A stretch of DNA of 64,000 bases from Thelephora terrestris (GCA_015956445.1 WIUZ02000003.1:682001-746000), one strand, 5' to 3'; counted from the first letter of the stretch, positions 10,557 through 24,440 are shown. The notes: generated by a model not told the origin, from the letters alone. A program made the numbers and translations.

Positions 10557-13500
10557 ATGTCAACCTTCCTCCGGAAACGACCTCCGTCAATCAGCGGGAC
10601 GCAAACCGCGCCAAGTTCCTGTGAGATAACTTATCGTCGTTCAGTCTTTGCAAACCAGCTGATTACCTGCAGCCAAGAAACAACGGTTCATCGATGCTGT
10701 CAAGACCTTGCTTGATATTGCCAAGGAATCTTCTGACGTGTTTCCACCCCTCAAGGGGTGTTTGGGAGGAATCAGCGCGTTGATCAAGCACTACGAAGTC
10801 TGTCGGTTCAAGATCTCCTCTGACCTCGCTAACGATTACCATTAGGAATACAGCGATGTAAAAGATAAACTGAACGATCTCGCCCCATGGGTAAAAAAGT
10901 TGTCCGTGACCTTGGCACAAGCGAACTCTAAAGATGATCACGATGAAGTCGAGAGGCGATCAGAGCTGGCAAAGTTCGTATCGTCTCTCACATTCCTCGT
11001 TAACGAAACCGACTCTCCACCACAGGGAGTTGGAGGAAATCGGATTACAATCGATGGCGTTGTTGGCAAAAGGGAAGACCGCTCGGGTCCTCGATAAGAC
11101 GCGAGATTCTGGAGAAGTGATCAAACTCGTAGAGAGGCTTAGGCAAGCTACACTCGTCTATCAAGTGGGTATCCAGATGCTGTCAGGGTTTGAGATCACT
11201 GACAAGGAGATCAGGTGTCACAACAGAAGTCGATACACGACAAACTCTCCCAAATCACCGTGAGTTTCTGCCTCCTGTCTCCGATCTCGAGGATAAGCTG
11301 ATCGCTGAGCGATTCTAGTCATCATTCAATGCTCTGACCCTGAGTCAGGTAAGAGAGCATACGTACGACTAGAGGCGACGAATAACGCTTTCACAGAAGT
11401 CGTCGGTCGAGAAAAAGATCGAAGCCGTCCGCGCGAGATTGGATCGGTTGAAGGTTGACTGGAACGTCACGAGTAATGCGGAGGAGCTAAAACGGAGGAT
11501 GGGCTTATACGAGTGCGCGTTCCCTGTTCGTTGTGAACCACCGTCCGCGCTAAACTGGATTTAGAGCCCTCGAGGGGATCGGTGCCAAGTTGCAACTCAT
11601 ATCGGAACAGCCTGGCGCCACCGAGGACGCGGTGAAGGAACAAAGCATGATTTTTGCAGGCGATCTTGCGGATGACCTTCGAGATGTCATCGTCGAATAC
11701 CAGGTCAATATTTGCGTTGGGGTACGCGCCACGAATTTCTAGCTCATGTCACCTCCAGTTTTCGCAGCAGAATGCGATCTATAAGCAGAATCGCAAATTG
11801 ATTGTGAGTCGTACGGTCCGTACCGAGAGATGAAGTGATCGCTAATCGTTTTTTACAGGATGCAGGTGGGAAATGGCTCCGCCCGCGATTTACACAGACT
11901 CATGGTCCAACAGCTGAACTGTCGGTGCTGAACAGTTGCCATCGCGCCAAAGGAGCCGAATTCAGACACGACGATCGTCAGGGCTGTCTCAAAGGGACCA
12001 GGGAAGATGTCCTTGACGAGATAGAGTCGTGGTCAAGGGATTTCGACATGTCTCCCGTCTATTGGTTGAATGGTCTTGCCGGGACAGGCAAGTCCACGAT
12101 TGCGCAGACCATCGCCGAGCGCATCTTCGCCGATGGGAGACTGGGTGCATCCTTCTTTTGCTCACGCGATTTCAAAGACCGCAGAGATCTCCGTTACATC
12201 CTCCCCACTCTTGCCTTCCAACTCGCCCACAATTACCCCGACTTCCGATCGATCATCGTACCTCTCCTCCAATCGAATCCCGACATCGCACACGAAAAAA
12301 TGTACAACCAGATGGAGACATTGATCGCGGAACCGCTCAGCTCGTTAGGGATCTCGACGGTCATTGTCATCGACGCCCTGGACGAGTGTGCGGATGAAGA
12401 CCCTCAGTCAGCTATCCTCTCCGTCATGGGTCGATTGGTCGGAGAAATCCCAAAGGTCAAATTCCTCATCACAGGGCGGCCGGAACCACGCATTCAATCT
12501 GGTTTCCGCCTTGAACTCCTCAGGCCGTTGACCGATGTCTTTGTCCTTCATGAGGTAGAACCCTCTATCGTCAACACCGATATACGTCTTTTCTTTAAAC
12601 ATGGGTTATGTGAACTCGCAAAGAGGACAGGTGTTGACCAAGACATTTGGCCAACAGATCAGCATCTCGACCTGCTGTGCGAGAGGGCAGGAGGTCTCTT
12701 TGTCTATGCTGTGGCAACTCTCAAGTTTTTGGACCACCGGTTTACTCCACCAAACAAGCAACTTGACATCATCATCCAGGCTCCAGGGAGCACAGCCTAT
12801 GAAGGGAATGCCAGGGTCAAGCCAAGCACAACCCTTGATTCACTCTACCTGGCAAGTTTCCAGAGTGCATTCATTGGGTTGGACACCAAGGACAATGAAA
12901 CAGTACGCCTTGTAGTTGGCACAGTTGTACTGGCTATCAACCCTCTTCCACCTTCTGCAATTGCCACTCTCATCAATCTGGGGAAACAAGAAGTCATGAA
13001 TATACTCAGGCTGATACATTCCCTCCTCAAACTTCCTGAGGACCCTGCCTCTGAGGTGCTACCATTCCATAAATCCTTTCCTGACTTTATCACCAACCCA
13101 CACCGCTGTCCTGACACAAGGTTTTACATCTCCCCTCCAGCCAGTCACCTTAAACTTGCTTTGCGCTGCCTGATGTTAATGAACAACAATCTGGAGTGGA
13201 ATCTACTATCACTTCCAAACTATGCACTGAATTCAGAGGTCATGGACCTAGAGGAAAGGGTTGGAAACCACATCAGCTGCGCATTACAGTATGCCTGTAG
13301 ATCCTGGCATCACCACCTTTCTGAAGCCACAGAAGATGTTACAGCTATCATCCCAGTGTTGCAAAGCTTTCTCCAGGATGGGTTCCTTGCATGGCTAGAG
13401 GTGTTGAGTGTTATTGATGCCACAAGAGATGCCATTACAGCATTAGAGAAATTAATGCCCTGGCTGTGGAAGGTCAGTTGTTCATTTGCTTCCTTGTACC

Positions 13501-15404
13501 TCATGATCCTTATTTACAACCAAAATCAGGTGGCCAAAGATAACCATCTACTCAAAACTGCAAGGGACTATTCCCAATTTATCACCAACTTCTTTGAGGT
13601 GATCAATGCCTCTGCCACCCACATTTACCACTCTGCCCTGGAGCTATCTCCCCTGTCATCAATCATCCGAAAGAATTACTACTATAAACAACAACATAAC
13701 TCACCAAGAGTTGTTGTTGGAGTTGAAGATGCATGGGAGCCTACATCAGCCACCTCTACCAAAAACTCCTATTATATATCCTTCACATGGTCACCAAGTG
13801 GTTATCTTCTTGCTGTGGTAGCCAAAGAAGGAGTAGAGATCTGGGATGCACTTACCCTCAAACTCCTCTCCACCCTTCACTCCAGCAAAGCCACAGCTGA
13901 ATTTAGGTGTGGACTTGCCTATTCACCAGATGGACATTCCTTAGCAACCTGTTTTGATGCATCAATAGTGGTATGGGACACCCAGACAGGTGGGGAGGTT
14001 ACCAAGATTCACTGTGAGGTTGCTGGCAATGGGTTGGAGTTGGTATGGTCACTTGATGGGAAGTCAATCTGTGCTGTTTCACCAAATGTGTCAGGAAACA
14101 TTACAGTCCATACATATGATACTGTTTCAGGCAAAACATTAGCCCAAGACATACTCCAGACAAGTCATAGCCCACTTATTTGGGCATGTGGTAAACTCTT
14201 CCGGATTGCAACAACAGCACAGGATCACAGAGATCAGATCATCAACATTTTTGAGGTTGGGTCTACCCTTGCAAAGGTTGAATCCTTTCCTCTTCCACCC
14301 ACTGCTTCCCTTCTTGTGATCTCCCCAGTTACTTACCGAGTTGCATTGAAAATTCCTGGAGACCACAACCACCAGCCTGAGCTTCTGATACTCAGCCTTC
14401 ATAATTCAGAGGTCTTATTGAGAGCAACAGGCTCTTACTGGCATTCCAACTTCTCTCCTGGTGCAGACTTGTTTGCAGCCTTTGGTAGGGACTACCTCTC
14501 AATCTGGAGATATACTTCTGGTCATTATATCCATTGGAGGGAATTCCGACAGACTCCAGGCCCACTTCAATTCTCACCATCCTCATCATCAATACTCGTT
14601 TGTTCAGGAGTACTCCTCCATGTGTTGAATTTGGATCACTTCACTACTGTTTGCACTGCAAACTCTCCTGTCACTCCACAAAGCCAGCCCTTGGATGCCT
14701 TCTCCCCAAATGGAACCTTCATTGCAACAGCACATTGTAGAAGCAACACCATCAAAATCACCAACCTGAGCTGCCAAATTCCAACTCTTTCCCAGTCCAT
14801 TGACACAGAGTTGGAGATATCAGCAATGGTACTCACAGGAAATGTGCTCCTAGCAAAGAGTTCAGACAAAATTGTAGCATGGCTCCTTACAGAAGAGGGT
14901 GCAGTAGATGGAATCATTGGAAACACAATGGCAGACAGGAACGACAGCCTTTGGGAGGTATCATTACCATTACAGGCCCCTACTACTGTTCGTGGAGCTA
15001 GAAGAGATGAGAAGCTCTTGGAGTTCTTTGTCAGAGATGAGATTGCAGCCATCAGCATGTATGGATATACCATTCATGTTTATCACATTGGTACTGGGGA
15101 TGTCTTGAAACCAGTTGAAGCATCTAAACTCCAAGAATATGATTGGTATCTTTTTGATAACAACAAACAAAATGGATGCAACAAATACTACCATGACTTA
15201 TACCAGCATCAGAGTGCACCTGATAATGAGTGGCCAGTTTCACAGGCTACCTTGCAGCAAGGGTGGGTGAAGGACCCAGAAGGGAGGTGTAGGCTATGGT
15301 TGCATCCCAGTTGGAGGTCAGGTGCAAATAATGTAGACTGGATCAAGAATGCTACAACTCTGAGGCTTAGGAACTCCTCTGGGCTCTTCATTGTAAAGCT
15401 ATAG
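10557..15404 (+). CDS. NACHT-WD40 NLR (STAND) protein with MLKL-like helical N-terminus
   Basis: ATG at 10557 gives MSTFLRKRPPSISG; exon 1 ends at 10620 and splices at 10673 to KKQRFIDAVKTLLDIAKE and SSDVFPPLKG, the start of the amphipathic four-helix module seen in Agaricomycete NLRs and kinases and related to the MLKL/HeLo-like N-terminal bundle (family knowledge). Further short exons run to about 11857. The last exon (about 11858-15404, over 1180 codons) carries a NACHT NTPase: Walker A GLAGTGKST, Walker B VIVIDALDEC, sensor LITGRPEP. Then come a helical linker and a WD40-type propeller (motifs IWDALTLKLLSTLHS, SPDGHSLATCFDASIVVWD). Such proteins sense non-self and trigger programmed cell death or heterokaryon incompatibility. 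Oddity: after about 12600 the coding sequence becomes CpG-depleted with a different codon bias while the frame stays open. An AATAAA lies at about 15523. Confidence 0.85.
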
Positions 15405-16780
15405 TGGGGAGTGTCTTGCTAAACAGTGTTTGTTTCATAGCATGGGCTCATATAATTTCTATATCTTTTATTTTCACTGTAGTTGTACTAGTGTTGCATC
15501 ATACCTGTTCGTAATCTTTCCTTCAATAAAATGGAGACCTTCAACCTGTGAATTTCTAAGAAAGGAAGTCTGTGAATTTTGTAGTCTATGGAATTGCATG
15601 ACAACAAGTACATTCCTTGCTGGGCTTCACATTTTTTTCAGGCCAGTTTATAGTGCTAAGCTAGGTTTACTAACTATGTTACACTTTGAGATCATATCTT
15701 TACTGATTTTATATTTACATAATATGCGAACTTGGCTGGACTTGACAGCAGGAGGGAAGGAAGGGGACACCAGGCTAAGCAAGGTGGGTTGTCACAATGG
15801 TGGTTCTGGTACCGGGTGGGGATTACTAGTATGAAAAGGGATGAGTGGGAAACAAATAAGCTTAGTGTATGGTAGAGTTGGTGGGAAAATTTCCCCTGAA
15901 TGAATTTGCCTCAGAAGATTGCTAGGCCTTCTCTTGAGGTTGATTTTTTGGAGTGGTCCAGGCCTTGATAGTGTCGTGAGTCCACTTCTGGGAACAAAAA
16001 ATCAGCCAGGTAGTTGAGGGACTTTGTGCCATCAAAACCCATCAAAGCAGCCTGAGGGCAGTAAGCAGTTCAGCAGGAAATGAGAGAATGTCAGGTGATC
16101 AGAAAATATCAGGTGATGGGGGCATGATCAAGGCTATGTGTGGGATCCCATCATGGTCACGACTTTTGTCATATTTTTCTCCAATTTTTCAAATTCACGC
16201 TCATTGTTTTCCTTATCCTATTTTACCTCCTTCCCATCTCATTTATTTATCCTTTTCATCTTATCAGGACCACCAAGAAAAGCAAATGTGCAATCAATTC
16301 CAAAACACATCATAGCCAGCACAAGACAGACTGGTCTTGTATAGAGACTGTCAGGGTTATCAGCCTAAGCTTTGCCTGATGTCAGAGGATCAGTGTTGGG
16401 GATGGAAAAGGGGATCAGGGTGTAGGGGTAGAGGGAGATGGATGTAGGGATGGAGGAGTTCATTCTCTTGGTTAATACCTGCAACCAATGAGAAGATGTT
16501 AGGAGTGTATTGAGGGTTCACACTTCAGGCAATTGATTTGCCCATCAAATGGATAGAATGGTGAGAATAGAGCATGATTTATACTCTCTGGTGTATTGAA
16601 CTAACAATAGTGATTACAAAGAGGATTGAGGATGGGAAAAGAGAAAGGTCTGAGAAACCTGTCAGGGCCACTCTTTGCCCTCCAGGTACCAGTGCTGTTG
16701 GTGAATAACAACTCCAATCAACAGGAATGAGTGGGGCAATGGGGGAATGACTTACCAATATCCACTCAAATACTACATGG
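15405..16780. other. CpG-depleted intergenic segment
   Basis: No gene is visible. The stretch continues the CpG depletion of the second half of the NLR gene; several 60-base lines have no CG at all. At 16660-16674 it contains TGTCAGGGCCACTCT, identical to the left terminus of the mobile element at 22057. Normal CpG density returns by about 16.9 kb. Confidence 0.6.
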
Positions 16781-16924
16781 TCCAAAACACGATGGACGAG
16801 TGTTCTCCAGTAGGTTTTCCAAATTCACAGCAGGAGTGCTGAGTCTCTATCAGGTAAATCCCTACTGTCTTTTGAGGGCAGATACAAGAGCTCAAGGATG
16901 GTGCCTCAAACTGATGACTTGATT

Positions 16925-19833
16925 AAGAGAGCGGCGAGGAACTCCTCTTTGTAAGTGCGTTTGCTGGTTCTTGATCCAAGACTGAGTGAGAGAGGGGAGT
17001 GACCATGTTCAAAGAGGTACTCGATAAGCTCTTCAGTGGCCTACAGCGGATACACCAATGCTGCAAGGAGAAGAGGACTCCCCAAGATATCAAAGATGGG
17101 GAATCCTCAGCTACTCTACCTAAACCTATATAGACGAGTGGCCGGGACAGTGAGCTCAGTGGACGAAGTGAATCAACTATAATTATATGTACCTGATAAC
17201 GAGCTAATGCAATGGTCAGTTGCTGGTACAGTACATAAGTGAATTGTATAACGAACCTCAGTCGACAAGTGAATCAACCGAGGAAAGCAAGAGGAAAGAA
17301 ATTCTAACGACTGTGATAACTGATCTATGGTAAATGCCGGTGAAGCATGTGCAATATTACGCTACTCTAACACTCCCCCTCAACAAGAATAGTGACTTAA
17401 GACAGTCCCAGTGAAGAAGTTAAATGGGTGTGTGAACCAAAATCAAGAGACTTAGTTAAGATGTCCGAGAAGTTAAATTCAGAAGGAATGTGAGAAACAG
17501 AAATAATGTCCTTGCGAATAGCATCGCAAATCCAGTGATAACGAATCTTGATGTGCTTTGAGCGTTCATCAACCGAGTCCTCGAGATTGATCAAAGCAAT
17601 CAAACTGAGATTGTCAATGAGAAGCTCGATTGATTTGTTGGTAATCAGCTGGAGTTCCTTGAGCAACATGCAAAGCCAGGCAACAGATTTTGCGGCATGC
17701 ACAGCTAAAATATATTCAGCTTTGGTGGTCGAGAGTGAAATCTTTGTTTGCTTTTTCCAACTCCAAGCAAAGCAACCACCGTTGGACATAAACACGAAGC
17801 CCAAGATTGATTTTCGTGTGTAGGGATCATTCGCAAAATCAGTGTCACAGTAGGCAACAACTTTCGAGTCCTGGTTTGGCCCAAAGGTGAGCTTGTAGTT
17901 TTCTGTGCCACGCAGATAGCGGAGGATTTGTTTGACAGTGGTGCAGTGAGCGGGTTGCAAATTGGACATGAACTGTGTGACTTGCTGAACTGCATGAGCG
18001 ATATCAGGGCAAGTCATCACAGTGGCGTGCATCAGTGAGCCAACAATGGACTGGTAGGGGAAGTCGTGATATTCTTGTTGAACTTTATCCAACATAGTCA
18101 TTGTGGGCACGTTCTTTGAGAGCCGGGTTGAGGTGTCCAATGGTGTCTGAACTGGGTTGAGATTCTCATAGTTGTACTTTCAAACAAGGTTGAGAATGTA
18201 CCGTTCTTGTGAAAAAGCAATAGTACATTGTCACGTGATCCCAAGTAGGTGGGGAACTTCACCGAGGTCAGAGATTGGGAAGTATCGCGAGAGCTCCCAC
18301 TTAAGCTGTGCGACCTTGTTGGGAGAATTGCAGATGAGGCCGAGATCATCAACGTGAGTGAAGATGATGGAGAGGTTGCCATTGCGAGATCGGATAAAGA
18401 CACACAGGTCGGCGGCACTGGGTTTGAAGTCAAGTTCAAGGAGAGCATCTCGAAGCTTCTGATACCAAACGCAGCCTGATTGAAAAAGTCCACAGAGTGT
18501 CTGGTGGAGTTCCCAGACCCAGTCTTCTTTGCCCTTAGCCACAAAGCCTTTTGGTCAACACATGTAGATCGTCTCATCAAGTTTGCCATTCAGGAAAGCA
18601 GACTTGATGTCAACTTGATGGATTTTAAAGTTGTTGGCAGCGGCGAATGTGAGGAGAAGATGGATGGAATTGGTCTTGGCAACAGGGGCAAACTTTTCAG
18701 TGAAATCAATGCCAGGCTTCTGAGCGAAACCTTGGGCAACAAGTCTGGCCTTGTAGCGAGAGATCTCACCAGAGGAATTTTGCTTGATATGGTAAACCCA
18801 TTTGGAGCCAATTGGTTTCCAATTACAAGGAGGAGGGACAAGGTCAAAGGTACTAACAGACAAAATTGAGTCCATTTTGGCTTGCATAATGTCTTGCCAC
18901 TCGTCACGGTCAATGGAGTTAATGGCTCCCTCGTAGGAATCAGGGTCTTCACCAGAGCAAGGAAGGAGGAGGTGAGGGTGAGCTCGCTTAGTTCGGGTTC
19001 GAGCTCGCTGCGAACTTGCACTTTATCTGAGTCATTGTCTGAGTCGTTGTTGGATGATTGCGCTTGGCCGGAGTTGCCTTGGGTTGGAGATGGTGGAGGA
19101 TTTTTATGTTCCTTGATACATCTTGAAGACCTTGACTTCTCGTAGACTATGGCAGGTCCACGTCCACGTCATTTTGGTTGGACCGCAACAGGCAGCAGAT
19201 CCACAGGTGAAGTTGGTGGAGGTGGAGATACAGATGGCGCAGGAAGAGGATTGGATGGTGACAATGCAGGTTGCAGAGGAGAGGGAGGTGAAGAGGAGGT
19301 AGAAGGTGAGGACGGTTCAATGACATGAGATGTTGGTGTTGGTGCAGGGGGTTTAGGAGTAATGTCATCATCATCAGGATTGAAGTTAGAGTCAGGGATA
19401 AGGAGATCTTTGAAAGTGGAAGTTTTGGTCACTACTAACTCCCCCTCAATCTTGTGATGTTTGACTGAACTCCGTACACAGTTGTCAATGATGATGTTTT
19501 GTGATGTTCCCACTTTCCAAAGCCATGGGATGCAGTACTTCCATGCTTTTGGTGTAGGTGGATAGCCTATAAAGATAGTGGGGAATGTGTGGGCATCAAA
19601 TTTTTGTCGGGTAGGAGAGCTGTTGTGTACATAACACTGAGAACCAAAAACACAGAGGTTGCTGATGTCGGGTTTTCACCCCAGAATACTTCATAAGGGG
19701 TCTTGCCTTTTATAGCAGCAGTAGGCGAACGGTTCTTGGTGTAGATGGCATAATCGACAGCTTCGGTCCAGAGCGACAAGGGAAGTTGAGATTTAATAAG
19801 GATAGTGTGGACGCAATCCATGATGGTGAGGTT
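16925..19833 (-). mobile_element. Ty1/copia retrotransposon fossil
   Basis: Read on minus, the parts are, in order, the end of the integrase region, a reverse transcriptase with copia motifs and an RNase H with the copia ending (SKHIKIRYHWI, LTKSLD). A purine-rich tract then leads into an LTR starting TGTTAGAG at 17372. The outer LTR end is not certain; 16925 is a guess. The element is broken, with several breaks, and only its 3' half is present because the gypsy fossil begins at 19834. It looks moderately old. Confidence 0.8.
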
Positions 19834-22056
19834 GATGTAAGCGAAGCGTCACGCGCCTCCCTAAGCGGTGACACCGGTCCGTAGTAGTTTAGCCACAAAG
19901 TTTATATTTCGTTCGAAACAACAGGTCGTATACTAAATACCCAAAAGGTCTCATATTACATAACCTAGCAGACAGTATATAAAGTGTCTAGGTAGATTGG
20001 AAACGAGGACACTTTCGACCAGTTCGCACCTGTGTGTTTACCTCTAAGTCTCAACTCGACTCGCATGATTCGGAACTTCCCGACATCACTCCCAAGTCCC
20101 GATTCGAGCTCGAGGGTTCACATTTTTTTGAACTTAGAAGGATTCCTTGTCTACCAAGACAAACTCTCAACCCGACAAACTTTCTCTCTCTCTCTCTTTT
20201 CTCTCTCTTTTATCTCTACGCTTCGAAAATTCAAGAAACTCCGCTCGGATTGATCACCTGAGCGTACCCAAAAAAAAACATATCAAATTTCCCACGGTAT
20301 TTTAATCTTCTATTATGACTAAATCTGATGGACGTCAATCTGTACAGGGCAATCGACTAAAACCCAGCTTCGAGTATCGGCCTATCCCCAACGAAGAAGG
20401 TAAGCCTGGACAGTCTGAGAAGGACTTAGGCGCCAGGTGGGGATTAGGTGAACGAGCTGGGCCGCACACAGCGCGAAAGAGGCTCCCCACTCCGGAACCA
20501 CCAGGAAGCCTTGGAGCCGGGACGACCCCCGAGGGGGTGGGATCCCGAAGAGCGAGCCTGGATCAACCCGTTTCGAGCAGTGATCGGCTGCTTAAACCTA
20601 GCCTGGATCAAGCCCTCGGGGCCAGTGATCGGCGGGAAGGCCTGGATCAATCATCGCGAGATGACAGTGATCGGCCCAGTGGAAGCCTGGATCAATCCCG
20701 GGGAGGGGACAGTGATCGGCTCGAGAGTCAGCGAGACTCTGGCGAACGTCGCGACAGAGTCGCAGACGACGAGGTCAACCCAGGCAGTGGTGAGAAGAAT
20801 CCAGGCAATAACTCGGAAGAGTTAGAGTACGCCGATTCTCAAGAAGGCCAATTTGATGACGGTAACCGAGGTTCTGATGACGACAGTAGTAGTCCCGATG
20901 AGGACAATACCATCGGACCTAGTAAAGCTAAATACCCCTGGAAGAAGGTATTTCGTAAATCGTCTAAAAACGACGTGGGGTCAGATGGCTCGCGCGACGT
21001 CGAAAATCTACTGGACCGTCCCGACTCGAGGGATGGCAGTAAGTACTTCCCGAAAGATTTTCACAAAAGTGATGAGGAAGAACAGGATGAGCCTGAACCT
21101 GAGCACGAGGAGTCCAATTTCGATGCTCGGTTGAAAAGTGAACTAGCTAAGATACTAAAGAAGCGCGATAAGGATAAACTAAAGAAGAAGCGGCGCAAGG
21201 GCAAGGAGCCGGTCCGCCCCAAGGGCTATGACAACTTCATGTCGTCAATCAGTCAGGCGGGCGGAAGTGGCACCCGGAACCCAGCAGCCGAAGCGCTAAG
21301 CAGCATTTCCGTGAGGCATGACAAGAGGAACGTCCCTTCGGGAGTTCATTTTAATAGAAAATCTATCTACCCTAGCGACCGGTCTGAGAATAAAGAACCT
21401 GAAGAAAATCCTAAACCCTCGAAATCCGTTCGAAGGTCAAGGAAACGGTCCCAATCGACCTCATCGATGTCCTCACAGGATTCGTCTTCGTCCTCGTCCT
21501 CTCCCGAATCCTCTCCCAAAGGATCTTCGTCTTCCAGTTCATCCTCCTCCTCGGCGTCAGAGTTGTCGTTGGAGTTGTCGTTGGAGTCGAGTTCCTCGAC
21601 GTCTTCCCAAGATGGAGATGAGGCGGCCAAGAAGAAGAAGAAGAAGAAGAAGAAATCAACAAATAAGAAAAGGCGCCCGCTCTCGAAAAGGGAGCGGGAG
21701 GAGAAGATGTTGAAGCGAGTGAAAATTGACGCACCTAGTCAGTATAACGGCAAGGCCGACCTCGACGTATTTGATAGATGGGCCTTCAAAGTCAAAACCT
21801 GGAAAAGGTTGAACAGGCTGTCAGATGAGATCGCCATCACTATGTTAAATAAATATGTTACCGACAAGGCGGGGGTGTTCTACATGAAATATGTTGCCGA
21901 GAAGGCTAAGATGTGGACAATGACGGCCATCTTCGAAGGACTATTTGATTATTGTTTCCCAAAGGATTTCAAATCAAACTTACGAAGGAAATTAATGACC
22001 GCGACTCAGGGAAAATCCCGGATCACTGAATTTATCCGCGATATCGAACTGATGGC
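19834..22056 (+). mobile_element. Ty3/gypsy fossil, 5' LTR and first part of gag
   Basis: An LTR-like stretch starts TGTAAGCG at 19834, directly next to copia integrase sequence, and runs to roughly 20250. The gag frame opens at 20315; it begins with a long, charged, Ser-rich region (including runs of Ser and Lys between about 21450 and 21660), followed by the gag helical core. The gag region is interrupted at 22057 by a 5609-bp element flanked by the 5-bp duplication ATGGC. The remainder of the fossil continues at 27666. It was inserted into the copia element on its left. Apart from the insertion this part looks open. Confidence 0.8.
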
Positions 22057-23426
22057 TGTCAGGGCCACTCTACCCCAACAACTACCAGTTCACTGAGCCG
22101 ACTCCGCAGAGTACTCACTAGTCCAACTAGCTTGCGAGAGAACGATCACGTCTCTATTCTTCCAGTAGGTTGTCCGAGGTCACTACAAGTCAGGTCGAAA
22201 TCCTAAAGAGAAACCCAACCTAAACCGTACTTCGTTTGGTTTAACACGCAAGGGTTTATCCCTACAACAGGATTGATGACTCCACCAGTTGATTGACTGG
22301 ACGCTTGAGGTGTTCTAATATGAACGCTGGGGTTCTATAGTTACGAGGCACAGTTGAGGCGCAGAGCGGGAGGGAGAGCAGATGGGGATGTCTTGGATCA
22401 AACAAGAAACTCTGACTTGTCCTTAACTGCAACTGGGCTGAGAAGGGCAGAGGATTTCCTGAGGTAACAAAACTAAGGTACTACGATACAGCCACAGTTG
22501 CTACTTATACCAAAGGAGTGGCCATGACGTCAATACCCTAATATACCCTTATCAAGTCCGAACAAAGGGAGATAAGGAGCGTGTGAACACTAAGTAAGGG
22601 AAGGGAACAAATATGATGCGTGGGAGAATAAAGGACAAAGGGCCTTACTAGCGTGTGAAGGATTGCATAAAAGATAATGAATGTCCGCATGAAACATAGG
22701 GGTAAAAAAACACTAGTCCTAAAAGAAAAAGGGGCATGGGGTCATGAAAGTTCATACCTGGGAATCACACCCAAGGGTCAGGTGAGAATCTTCTTGGATG
22801 CTTCCTTTGGAGAGGCCAAAGATAGAGACCATACAGCATCCCTTGTTGTCTGTAGGCGGTAACAGCATCACGGACTAGTGGCAACCTCAACGTACGTCCG
22901 AACATGAGGAGGTCAGGCCTAGACTCATGGGACATGAGGGATTACAGATTCGCCGGTGTTTCACACTAACGGCTACTCCACATTCGCTGAGCTAAACAAA
23001 AGGAGTCTAAGGCACTCCTTCCGAATAACGGCGATTCCTTCCTCCGGTTAGGAGACTGTGATGTGACTGTCCACGTGTGTGATCAGGGTCCAGGGTTGAT
23101 CGTAATCGTAAAGTCATGAGGGGTCGTAAAAGGGGTTCATGATGTCATAAAGGGGTCATCAGGGTCTTGAGACCTATTTTTAGTGCGCGCGCGTTCTAGG
23201 CGTTCCGGAACGAAGTTCTTCCAAGGCCGTCCCGCGGGCCAAGGTGTCAGCTTGATGTAGTAAGCCAACAATGATGGTATAGTGGCGGAAGTTGATGTGA
23301 CCCGGACCAATGAGGTTCGTCGAGGTAGGTCACGTGAAGGATCACCGATCTAGGCTATAAGAAGGACGTCTTCTTGGAGCCATCCTTGATCAGCAACACC
23401 AACAACTTCCCCATCATCTTACCAAC

Positions 23427-24440
23427 ATGTCCTTCCCAAACAACCATACCTACAAAGTCGCCAACGGCATATCCACCATCTCCCGTATCGACCGCCGTGC
23501 CGCCAACCGCAAGACCTACGCCAATGAAGCGGGGGTTCCCTATACCACGGATGACCAGGTATGGGGGAGATCTAGGGCTTCTTATGCTTGCGCTAACGTC
23601 TTCCTCTAGGTAGAGGTTACGTTCTTTTGGCGTTGATGTCAAGCTAATGGCTTCTAGATCTTGGAGGTCGTCAAGAAGGTGGACACCGAACGTCTCAGGG
23701 AGACGATCCCACATTTGATGGGGTTGACCTGGGACGATGAGCTCTGGGTCCGGTCCATGATCGCCGAGAAGGTGATCTTCCAGATGCGGGGTAGGTTCGG
23801 GGAGCTGGAGCATCCGATCAAGAAGGAGCTCTGGTACACCCTGCAGAGGGGGATCTACGATCAGGATCTGTCACGAACGCGTGACATAGTAGCCAAGATC
23901 TCACAAATAATTCAAGACATTTGTCGCATTCGCAGTAATAATAATACAAAGGTAAATAAAGGGAACTACAAACTTAGACAAGTACAAACGGGTCAACATC
24001 GCATGGACAGTCCTGAGGAAGAGGACAACGATGAGCGAAGTGGTGAGGGTTGTGAACGCTCTCAGGACAATAAGACCACGCCCGCGTCACCGGATCCTGC
24101 CAACATTCTCTACACCCCAACACATCATGATATAGACTATCATGCATCTCCCGCTTCACGTCCGACAAGGCTGCACTCACTAAGGCGAATCCATAGCGGT
24201 CCTGGAGACCCGCCACTTCCACTTTCAACTTCATCCGAACCTGACGTGACTTGTCGGAGGGACGACAACGTTGACCAGAACGAGTCATCGGATTCTTGCG
24301 GTTCTTCCTCTTCTGGGATCGCTCCACCATCTGACAAACTGGGGCAGGACTCCAGGGAGGGGATGGAGGGAGAGGAACACCCTGATCCCGGCGGTGGCGA
24401 AGGGATGACTGGGGACTTGCAAGGGGGGTCGGTGCAATAA
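23427..24440 (+). CDS. Cargo gene 1 of the TGTCAGG element, unknown function
   Basis: A TATA-like CTATAAGAAG at about 23355 precedes the ATG at 23427. Exon 1 (23427-23558) encodes MSFPNNHTYKVANGISTI and ends GVPYTTDDQ; the intron has a GTATGG donor and TTCTAG acceptor; exon 2 begins at 23658 with ILEVVKKVDTERLRETIPHL, is helical and charged (LTWDDELWVRSMIAEKVIF), then acidic and Ser/Pro-rich to the stop at 24440. An earlier acceptor (CCTCTAG at about 23609) is possible. The 3' 300 bases overlap the opposite-strand gene ending at 24140, so one of the two tails may be spurious. No similarity recognised. Confidence 0.5.
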
